A stretch of 12,042 nt of DNA from Acidobacteriota bacterium. Lineage in GTDB: Bacteria; Acidobacteriota; Blastocatellia; Pyrinomonadales; Pyrinomonadaceae. Every line of letters begins with the position of its first letter. Within the stretch, counting starts at the first letter, position 1. Under the pieces are notes generated by a model. That model did not search any database, was not told the origin of the DNA, and was given only the letters and a program-made list of their open reading frames with translations. The stretch spans positions 1 through 12,042 of the forward strand of contig JACCVS010000429.1 in the NCBI GenBank assembly GCA_013698055.1. Reading direction: 5' to 3'. Shown here one piece after another: positions 1 through 5,409 of the stretch. The translations under genes and the position numbers were made by a program.

Positions 1-657
1 CAACTCGACATTATCCGAGGGCTGGTAACTCTGCCTGAAGAGGGCTTGATCCCGGCGGAGCCGCGACTCGGTGACGGGCGCATTCTGCAGCTCCTGGCGA
101 ACGACGTTAGACAATACGCCGTTCGGAGGTATGCGAGCTTCCGGGGTTGTCAGGGCTTGCAGGCGCGCTCGCAGTGTAGGGTCGACTTGATACAGCCCGG
201 GCGCAGTTTCCCGAAGGAAGGATTGCCCGGTTCCGAAGTGATGAGGGATCTGGTCCCAGATAAATTTCGTTCGAAATTTTCCAACCCTCCCTGCGTCCAC
301 AGTGAAACGCCGGTCACGCTCGCGAATCTCCAATCCCCGCAGTGAGAAAAGGTAGGGAGAATCGGCAGACTTGAAATCCAGCTTCAAATTCTGAATAAAG
401 AACCCTTTTGGAACATCTCGCACTTCCTCGAACTTGGCGGGATGGCCTCCCTGCGTATCCCAAATCTGGCCGCCGATTTCGACGGTTCCCTGGAGCTTGG
501 GTAGTGTTTGTGTCTTGTCGGGTGGGGTTTGTGTCTTGTCCTTCTCCGGCGCCTGGCCCCAGGCGTGAGGCGTGAAGAGGAGCGCCGAGATGACACAAGC
601 GATGAAAACAAACTCGACGCGAAGAATCGGTTTGAGTCTGTCTGGTTGGATTCTCAT
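1..657 (-). CDS. MtrB/PioB-like outer-membrane beta-barrel protein, N-terminal part (runs off the left edge)
   Basis: The frame is open for 219 codons from an ATG at 655-657 to the window edge, with no stop. A GAGGAG ribosome site lies 5-6 bases before the ATG. The start has a signal peptide: positive residues, a hydrophobic stretch at about residues 14-28, and a likely cut after Ala-Trp-Gly34. A short linker with two DKTQT units follows. After that come alternating polar/aromatic strands such as GTVEIGGQIWD, FFIQNLKLDF and YFLSLRGLEI, and the IWDQIPHHF segment, which resemble decaheme-associated barrels of the MtrB/PioB family. Such barrels hold a periplasmic decaheme cytochrome in the outer membrane so electrons can cross. 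The gene lies 10 bp downstream of a decaheme gene, the classic pairing. No Cys-x-x-Cys like that near the N-terminus of Shewanella MtrB is seen. The family call rests on N-terminal sequence and context only; the C-terminal strands are outside the window. Confidence 0.8.
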   Translation of the reverse strand, partial: MRIQPDRLKPILRVEFVFIACVISALLFTPHAWGQAPEKDKTQTPPDKTQTLPKLQGTVEIGGQIWDTQGGHPAKFEEVRDVPKGFFIQNLKLDFKSADSPYLFSLRGLEIRERDRRFTVDAGRVGKFRTKFIWDQIPHHFGTGQSFLRETAPGLYQVDPTLRARLQALTTPEARIPPNGVLSNVVRQELQNAPVTESRLRRDQALFRQSYQPSDNVEL

Positions 658-667
658 CTGCTCCTCT

Positions 668-1654
668 CTAGCGTCCAAAGGTTCTACCGCTAGGGTGATT
701 CGAGCCATGGACCTGGGAATGGCAATTGACACAGCCGCGATTGATGGACCATATGTCCAGAGGTTTTCCGGCGGTGGTCGAATGGCGCGGCAACATATGA
801 ATATGGCACTGCTGGCACACCAGATGAGCGCGAGCAGTCAGAAGCTTCGGGTTGTTCGAACCATGCGGCGAGTGACAGTTCATGCAATCCTCGCGGACAG
901 GCGGGTGGTCCCAGAGAAACGGACCCCGTTTTTCGGCATGGCAGGTGTAACACACAGTATTGACGGAATGATTCACGAGCATCTTCCGCCCCTCCCCGCC
1001 ATGAGGATTGTGGCAGGAAGAGCAGCCGACCTTCATGTTGCGCTGCTCTGTACGGAACAGATGGGTGGAGCGCTGGAATAGAGCTTTCCGCTGTTCCTTG
1101 TGGCAGTTGAGACAGGTTTCCTCAACGGTGAAGTTGGCCAGCAGCTTTTCGGGTGACTTGGCATTGTGGACGCTGTGACACGACAGACAGCTCATGTCTT
1201 TCCGGTCGTGTTCCCCGCCCTGCCAGGCAAAAGTGTGCTGATCCCCGGAGTGACAACTAAGGCACGTTGCGTTGGCCTGGGCTGAGGGCAGCTTGGCCGG
1301 ATTGATGATGTCCTCGGGTTTCCCGCTCCCCATGTGCTTTTCGGCATTGCCGTGGCAGCTGTCGCACTTCGTGGCGCGCCAATCTTTGAGAAATTTACCG
1401 CTTTTGCCGTGAACGCCCAGGGCGAAGGATTCCACATTGCGATCATGACTGGCCGCGTGGCACTCTCTGCACTCTGCCCCGACAGTGGTTTGCTGAACGG
1501 CTTGTGCGGTAGATGTCTCCTGCGCTTGAGCGGGAAGGGAACCGGCGGGACCAACAAAGGTAAGGAACAGGCCGACGAAGGCCACAACGATCAATAGCGG
1601 GATAGCCCGGATGGCGATTGACGAAGCGTTTGTTCTGTTCTGCTGCTCTGGCAT
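668..1654 (-). CDS. Periplasmic decaheme c-type cytochrome, DmsE/MtrA family
   Basis: The protein is 328 residues from the chosen ATG. It has a signal peptide (hydrophobic residues 17-36, likely cut after Ala42-Gln-Ala44) and ten CxxCH heme motifs whose first Cys are at about residues 62, 97, 131, 156, 181, 211, 235, 257, 280 and 308. Length, heme count and the C-terminal block CVNCHSQVHGSNHPSG match the DmsE/MtrA group of periplasmic decahemes, which sit inside an MtrB/PioB barrel and carry electrons through the outer membrane. The barrel gene follows 10 bp downstream, so the two are almost certainly co-transcribed. A GTG at 1661-1663 would add three residues, but it lies inside the ribosome site GAGGTGG, so the ATG at 1652-1654 is preferred. 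No extracellular MtrC-type partner is visible; one could lie beyond the left edge. Direction of electron flow cannot be read from the sequence. Confidence 0.92.
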   Translation of the reverse strand: MPEQQNRTNASSIAIRAIPLLIVVAFVGLFLTFVGPAGSLPAQAQETSTAQAVQQTTVGAECRECHAASHDRNVESFALGVHGKSGKFLKDWRATKCDSCHGNAEKHMGSGKPEDIINPAKLPSAQANATCLSCHSGDQHTFAWQGGEHDRKDMSCLSCHSVHNAKSPEKLLANFTVEETCLNCHKEQRKALFQRSTHLFRTEQRNMKVGCSSCHNPHGGEGRKMLVNHSVNTVCYTCHAEKRGPFLWDHPPVREDCMNCHSPHGSNNPKLLTARAHLVCQQCHIHMLPRHSTTAGKPLDIWSINRGCVNCHSQVHGSNHPSGRTFGR

Positions 1655-1659
1655 GCGAG

Positions 1660-1666
1660 CCACCTC
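1660..1666 (-). promoter_or_regulatory. Ribosome binding site of the decaheme gene (decides the start)
   Basis: On the minus strand this reads GAGGTGG and ends 5 bases before the ATG at 1652-1654. An upstream in-frame GTG is part of this site and so is unlikely to be the start codon. Confidence 0.7.
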
Positions 1667-1839
1667 GGGTTTCAGGTAGAACCTATATACCCTCAGAACT
1701 GCTTTCTCGTACCTCGCGTCTAAGATCGCAGCTTCCGCCTTGCTTCACATACTCGGCGGGCGCTTCAAACACACTGCATAAGCTTCCAATCCCGTGGAAC
1801 ACTTGAGATGCATACGATCGTAGCAAGGAGCAATGGCGC
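1667..1839. other. Left part of the divergent intergenic gap
   Basis: This is the upstream side of the decaheme gene. The only promoter-like sequence I see for the minus strand is TATATA at 1684-1689, with no convincing -35 box at the proper distance. A 13-codon reading frame begins with an ATG at 1833, but its AAGGAG is only 2 bases away, so I do not call it. No RNA gene or longer repeat is apparent here. Confidence 0.4.
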
Positions 1840-2085
1840 TTGACTCTAAAAAAACTAACCCTGATGGATGGTAAAAAGAAACTAACCCTGATGGATGGTA
1901 AGGTCTATATAATGGAAGGCGTTAATTATTGCAAGGAAATTAATTTAGTCTTGCTTCCATCCAAACGGAAAAGCTTGAAAGAACTGATTGAGCTTGGTAA
2001 GGTGTCAGACATCTTTGACGCCCATAAGTTCACTGATAACAAGCTGGATTGCTGCCAAGAGCATCTTCGTTGGCAAGCCCGTTGA
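1840..2085 (+). CDS. Doubtful small ORF, no recognised family
   Basis: A frame of 81 codons opens at a TTG at 1840 (or a 57-codon version from ATG 1912-1914). I do not recognise the protein. It begins with two copies of a KKLTLMDGK unit produced by the 27-bp tandem repeat, then has a Lys/Leu-rich possibly helical part (KRKSLKELIELGK) and ends with a Cys-Cys pair. No ribosome site stands before either start, and the frame overlaps the perfect TATAAT box and most of the inverted repeats described separately. Its composition is richer in A and T than the neighbouring cytochrome genes. It may be a chance frame across a structured leader, a remnant of a decayed gene, or a real small protein. Chance or remnant seems most likely. 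Confidence 0.2.
   Translation: MTLKKLTLMDGKKKLTLMDGKVYIMEGVNYCKEINLVLLPSKRKSLKELIELGKVSDIFDAHKFTDNKLDCCQEHLRWQAR
1852..1901 (+). repeat. Two-copy direct repeat, 23 bp exact, 27-bp period
   Basis: The copies are 1852-1874 and 1879-1901 and are identical over 23 bases; the core is CTAACCCTGATGGATGG. They stand immediately upstream of the TATAAT box at 1908-1913. This could be a duplicated operator, or simply a tandem duplication; 27 bp is nine codons, so it also keeps the overlapping small frame open. Confidence 0.85.
1908..1913 (+). promoter_or_regulatory. Candidate -10 box for the nonaheme operon
   Basis: The sequence is a perfect TATAAT, in a TATATAAT context. No good -35 box stands 16-18 bp upstream; that space is filled by the second copy of the direct repeat, which might mean an activator is needed. 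Transcription from here would start near 1920 and leave a leader of about 236 nt before the nonaheme start codon at 2156. Confidence 0.4.
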
Positions 2086-2098
2086 TGAAGTTATCAGT
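1912..2098 (+). ncRNA. Possible structured 5' leader RNA upstream of the nonaheme operon
   Basis: Four inverted repeats follow one another. First, ATGGAA 1912-1917 and GCAAG 1931-1935 pair with CTTGCTTCCAT 1950-1960. Second, AAGCT 1971-1975 pairs with AGCTT 1991-1995. Third, GGTGTCA 2001-2007 pairs with TGACGCC 2016-2022 (7 pairs with one G-U, 8-nt loop). Fourth, ACTGATAAC 2032-2040 pairs with GTTATCAGT 2090-2098, enclosing TGCCAA and TTGGCA at 2053-2058 and 2070-2075. The density of pairing suggests a folded RNA, perhaps a cis-regulator of the cytochrome genes. It does not match a riboswitch class I recognise, including the c-di-GMP types. It could also be chance pairing in a decayed region. 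Confidence 0.3.
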
Positions 2099-2155
2099 AA
2101 TCAGAAAACGTCTGCTTCATAGGCGCTCGCCGGTCCATAGCGAAAGGCACATAAA

Positions 2156-3340
2156 GTGAAGCAAAGTGGGTCTGTTAGCCACCAAGTCAGACGGCGGGAG
2201 CTGTCACTGGTAGTTTTCGCCGCGGTGGCGGCGTTGATCTTCATTTACCAGCAAGCTTCTTCAACCGTTATTGTTGAGCCGCAGAAGGGGCGTCAGACAC
2301 AAAGCCGCCGTCGCCCGCGTCTTCCGACCCAGACAAAGAGTGGGCGCGATTACTCATTTTTCAAGCACGAATCTCACCGCAACGGTTTGAAGTGTGCGGA
2401 CTGCCACACCATTACTTCAAACGCAGAGCCCGATCGAATCTCCGCTGCCACCCGCCCAAATATCGCCCGGGGTTACCCGTACCATGACTCCTGCTTCCGT
2501 TGCCACCGGCAGCAGGTTTACCGCGGAGACCGCCCGGTGTTTTGCACCGTCTGCCACACGCGCGTCAGCCCGCGACTGACGCCGCGCGATGTCTATGCAC
2601 AATTCCCAAATCCGAAACATGGTGACATCATTGCGCGCGAGTTCCCGGGTTACTTCCCGCATGGCCTACACCAAAACGAGATTGCTTGTAACGAGTGCCA
2701 CATCACAGACGCGCGCGATGCTATTACTCTGCCTTTGAAAGATATTCAAAGCGAGGAAACGTTCCGAACGATTGATGCAGGAACATTCAAGACGACTCCG
2801 GGAGAGAGAGGAACGAGTGCCCACACGTCATGTTTCAAATGTCACTGGCAGGAGAGTAAGCCCACCAAAGACGACTGCAACGGGTGCCACCTCTCGCCCT
2901 TAGACTACAAAGCGGGAAAGAATCCGGTCACTGGAAAAACGCTTGAGATAATTCCGCCGCGCGACTTAACGTCCAACGCCGAGACGTGGTTTAAGAATTG
3001 GCCTGCTGATTTGCCCAAACGTTTTTCTCTTAAGTTTCGACACGACGGCGCGGGACACGCGGGCGAAAAGTGCACCGTGTGCCACACCAACGTGGCGCAG
3101 ATGACGACGCTCTACATCCCGAAGGCTGATGTCCCAATCAACACCTGCGCCGAGTGCCATTCTAAAGAGCCAATTCCAATTGCGGGAGGCAGGAGCGTCA
3201 CCATCTGTAGTGAGCTTAAACTTAAAGAGGAACCCGGTAAGAATTACGTGTGCGTCGCTTGCCACACGACCCAAGTAGGACGAGAACAAGCGCCGGATAG
3301 CCATTACGCAAGGGAAGAACTATGTGCGGACTCTAAGTAG
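2156..3340 (+). CDS. Nonaheme c-type cytochrome made of three triheme modules
   Basis: The protein is 394 residues and starts at GTG; an in-frame TAG at 2138-2140 excludes longer forms, and AAAGG lies 8 bases upstream. Residues 15-33 form one hydrophobic segment, an uncleaved anchor or signal peptide; there is no lipobox. Nine CxxCH motifs begin at residues 80, 113, 130, 178, 226, 241, 306, 331 and 366. Before hemes 1, 4 and 7 stand paired histidines: FKHESH, FPHGLH and FRHDGAGH. This Phe-x-His...His pattern precedes the first heme in cytochrome c7/c3 proteins and supplies axial ligands, so the protein reads as three triheme units in a row. It probably carries electrons in the periplasm. The next nonaheme gene begins 11 bp downstream and has the same heme layout, so the two form an operon of old paralogs. 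The partner and substrate are unknown. Confidence 0.87.
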   Translation: MKQSGSVSHQVRRRELSLVVFAAVAALIFIYQQASSTVIVEPQKGRQTQSRRRPRLPTQTKSGRDYSFFKHESHRNGLKCADCHTITSNAEPDRISAATRPNIARGYPYHDSCFRCHRQQVYRGDRPVFCTVCHTRVSPRLTPRDVYAQFPNPKHGDIIAREFPGYFPHGLHQNEIACNECHITDARDAITLPLKDIQSEETFRTIDAGTFKTTPGERGTSAHTSCFKCHWQESKPTKDDCNGCHLSPLDYKAGKNPVTGKTLEIIPPRDLTSNAETWFKNWPADLPKRFSLKFRHDGAGHAGEKCTVCHTNVAQMTTLYIPKADVPINTCAECHSKEPIPIAGGRSVTICSELKLKEEPGKNYVCVACHTTQVGREQAPDSHYAREELCADSK

Positions 3341-3351
3341 ATGTTGAAAGA

Positions 3352-4320
3352 GTGAAGAAAGTGCCAGACTCTAAAGCACAACACGTGTCAGCCGTCAGCA
3401 CGCGCTTACGTTGGGCGAACCGACGCCCGTTCTTACTCACCGTTCCACTTCTGGTCTCACTCTGTCTGCTGGTCGTCATTGTTGTGTTTGGCCGACGCGC
3501 GTCTGGTGTGACAACCGAGCCGAAGGTTTTCACCTTAAAAGCAGACCCGTCGGCGCAGGACTATTCCAGGTTTTCGCACTCAAGCCCGGACGCTCATGCG
3601 GCTTTGACCAACCGCTCGAACTGCGCGTCGTGCCACCGCCGGAGCGGCGGCCAACCTGAACCGAGCTTCCCCATTCACAGGGATTGCACCCGGTGTCACT
3701 TGGCCGAATTCACAGCCCCCGTCGGTTCTTCACCCACCAATCCGATTTGCGTGATCTGCCACACGGATGAAGGCCTCAACTCGCCGAGTGCGCCGCGTAA
3801 AAAATTTCCGGGGCTGCGCAGTTTTACCGCCGAGTTTGACCACGCACAGCACTTGCGGGGAGTCGAACCGGCGCGGCCCAAAGAAGGTTGCGCGGCCTGT
3901 CACACTCCGGCGCGGCGCGGCGTCGCCCAAAGCATCCCCGCGCGCTTAAATGCTCACCAGACTTGTTATCAATGCCATTCCCCCGGAGGGCAAGCGGGTA
4001 ATCTTTCTTCGTGCGGCTCCTGCCACGGACTCGGCTCTTACTCGCCGACGACGATTGCATCTCGCGCCTATCGCGTCAGTTTCAGCCACGCGGATCACGG
4101 CTCGCGCCAGCGTTTGACTTGCGCGAATTGCCACAACGTGAAGGAAAGAGGATTGGCGCAAGGAAGGCAGGTCAGCTCCATTCTACCCGCGCAGCATTTC
4201 TCCAACCCCCGCGCGCAAAGCTGCATGACTTGTCACAACGGTCGGCGCGCTTTCGGCGACGTGGACACTCGTGATTGTAGACGCTGCCACAAGGGCCCCG
4301 GATTTCGTATGCGGGGATAG
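3352..4320 (+). CDS. Second nonaheme c-type cytochrome, paralog of the preceding gene
   Basis: The protein is 322 residues with nine CxxCH motifs starting at residues 91, 112, 133, 180, 205, 221, 257, 291 and 309. A hydrophobic stretch at about residues 27-46, after an Arg/Lys-rich start, should anchor it with the hemes in the periplasm. The histidine signatures fall again before hemes 1, 4 and 7 (FSHSSPDAH, FDHAQH, FSHADH), matching the three-module layout of the gene upstream although overall identity is low. Two start codons are possible, GTG at 3352 or GTG at 3361. The purine-rich GAAAG at 3346-3350 is too near the first and rather far from the second, so the start is uncertain by three residues. 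The gap to the upstream gene is 11 bp, hence one transcript. It is likely a periplasmic electron carrier; its redox partners are not shown by the sequence. Confidence 0.87.
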   Translation: MKKVPDSKAQHVSAVSTRLRWANRRPFLLTVPLLVSLCLLVVIVVFGRRASGVTTEPKVFTLKADPSAQDYSRFSHSSPDAHAALTNRSNCASCHRRSGGQPEPSFPIHRDCTRCHLAEFTAPVGSSPTNPICVICHTDEGLNSPSAPRKKFPGLRSFTAEFDHAQHLRGVEPARPKEGCAACHTPARRGVAQSIPARLNAHQTCYQCHSPGGQAGNLSSCGSCHGLGSYSPTTIASRAYRVSFSHADHGSRQRLTCANCHNVKERGLAQGRQVSSILPAQHFSNPRAQSCMTCHNGRRAFGDVDTRDCRRCHKGPGFRMRG

Positions 4321-4391
4321 AAAGCGCGTTTGACGTTTGCCGGATGCCAGAATGGTATTAACGTATCCGCTCTTTATGCTCTGTAAACAGT

Positions 4392-4420
4392 TTGACAAGC
4401 TCGCCTGACCTTTCTATATT
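4392..4420 (+). promoter_or_regulatory. Sigma-70-type promoter of the tetraheme lipoprotein gene
   Basis: A perfect TTGACA at 4392-4397 and TATATT at 4415-4420 are separated by exactly 17 bp. Transcription would start near 4427 and leave a leader of about 120 nt. In the leader I see only a short inverted repeat, GGCCA 4510-4514 with TGGCC 4519-4523. This promoter lets the lipoprotein be expressed separately from the nonaheme pair upstream. Confidence 0.65.
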
Positions 4421-4546
4421 CTCTTGTGTGGATAAGGTGAGGGTCAAACTTCCCCGACTCCAGCCTGTAACCTGAATCACACACCGACTCTCCCACTCGT
4501 TTCAATTAAGGCCACCACTGGCCATCTGGTTTCAAAGGCGATGAAG

Positions 4547-5338
4547 ATGAAATTAAAATTATTCGTTATCCTGCTCGTCGCACTCGGCTATCTGGCGGTG
4601 ATGCTCGCTTGCAACATCGCGCCTCCGACTGCCGCGTTGATCCAAGAGTCAAACACTGGAGCAAACTCAAACACCAAAACAACCTCAAACGCCAACGCTA
4701 ACTCAAATACTGCGGCGACCAATAACTCAAACACTACAACTAACTCAAACACCGCAGCACCAAATAACTCAAACGCCGCAGCGCAAGGGACGGACGGGGT
4801 TAATCCGCCGCACGCCGTTGATATCTCTGGAAAGCCGATTCCTGAGTCGAGCACGGCGATGCCGGACAAACCCATCATCCTGGCGAAAGACAGCCGCAGC
4901 CCCATCAGGGGCGAGTTGAAGCCCGAAGCGGCCTTCGACCACGTCAAGCACACTACGGACCTGCGGCATAGCTTAGATGGCAAGACCCCGACGGCCTGCG
5001 TCGAATGTCACCACACGGATCAGCCTTCGGCACCCAAAGGTCAAGAATACCTCAAGAGGTTCGAGCGGAAAGAGGTCTTGACGGCCAAGCAACTGGAGGG
5101 GTCCAAGCAGCCCGTGAAGTCATGCCGCGTCTGCCACTTTCAGGAAGGGGCGAAGGTAACGGTTGCGTTCCCGAGCGTCACGTATCCGAAGGAGATGAAG
5201 AAACCGGCGGTGGAGAAGTTGACTAACGAGCAGGCTTACCACATCAATTGTAGAACGTGCCACGAGGCCGCGAAGAAGAGAGACCCGACAGTGAAGGCCC
5301 CGCAGACGTGCGTAGACTGTCATTCCCGGAAACCATAA
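4547..5338 (+). CDS. Tetraheme cytochrome c3/c7-like lipoprotein with Asn-rich linker
   Basis: I chose the ATG at 4547 (263 residues) because AAAGG at 4534-4538 is 8 bases before it, but only 2 bases before the alternative ATG at 4541. The N-terminus is a lipoprotein signal ending in Met-Leu-Ala-Cys22, a near-canonical lipobox. Residues 35-80 form a low-complexity linker of Asn, Ser, Thr and Ala, which should hold the heme domain away from the membrane. The C-terminal half has FDHVKH at about 130-135 and four CxxCH motifs starting at residues 151, 193, 235 and 255, the first followed by an extra His, as in class III cytochromes. It is probably a membrane-tethered shuttle between inner-membrane and outer-membrane components; which membrane anchors it cannot be decided. 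It has its own strong promoter and a hairpin after its stop. Confidence 0.85.
   Translation: MKLKLFVILLVALGYLAVMLACNIAPPTAALIQESNTGANSNTKTTSNANANSNTAATNNSNTTTNSNTAAPNNSNAAAQGTDGVNPPHAVDISGKPIPESSTAMPDKPIILAKDSRSPIRGELKPEAAFDHVKHTTDLRHSLDGKTPTACVECHHTDQPSAPKGQEYLKRFERKEVLTAKQLEGSKQPVKSCRVCHFQEGAKVTVAFPSVTYPKEMKKPAVEKLTNEQAYHINCRTCHEAAKKRDPTVKAPQTCVDCHSRKP
4649..4774 (+). repeat. Short in-frame repeat encoding the lipoprotein linker
   Basis: Seven copies of TCAAAC (one is TCAAAT) begin at 4649, 4667, 4685, 4703, 4727, 4745 and 4769, spaced by 18, 18, 18, 24, 18 and 24 bp. All spacings are multiples of 6, so the Ser-Asn units stay in frame and copy-number change would alter only linker length. 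Confidence 0.8.
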
Positions 5339-5371
5339 ATTAGCGACACGCCAGGAGGGGGTAATTTATCG

Positions 5372-5409
5372 CGGCGCTGCCAAAGCCAATGAAAGCTTTA
5401 GCAGCGCCG
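5372..5409. terminator. Long hairpin between convergent genes, likely bidirectional terminator
   Basis: CGGCGCTGCCAAAGC at 5372-5386 pairs with GCTTTAGCAGCGCCG at 5395-5409: 15 positions with one mismatch, 8-nt loop. It stands between the tetraheme gene (plus strand, ends 5338) and the flavoprotein gene (minus strand, stop at 5410-5412). Neither side has a long T run, so termination may be partial or factor-assisted. Confidence 0.65.

Noticed and set aside
572..1081. A 169-codon plus-strand frame opposite the decaheme gene
   Set aside because: It is antisense to the heme-motif region; the minus strand has ten regularly placed CxxCH motifs and a good ribosome site, while this frame resembles no family.
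1684..1689. TATATA as the promoter of the decaheme/barrel operon
   Set aside because: No acceptable -35 box at 16-18 bp and no extended -10, so it is only a weak possibility.
1833..1874. A 13-residue leader-peptide-like frame with AAGGAG upstream
   Set aside because: Only 2 bases separate the ribosome site and ATG, and the peptide has no repeated residue or regulatory sign typical of attenuators.
1915..2155. c-di-GMP riboswitch before the nonaheme operon, as known for some multiheme cytochromes
   Set aside because: The conserved core sequences of either known c-di-GMP class are not found by eye.
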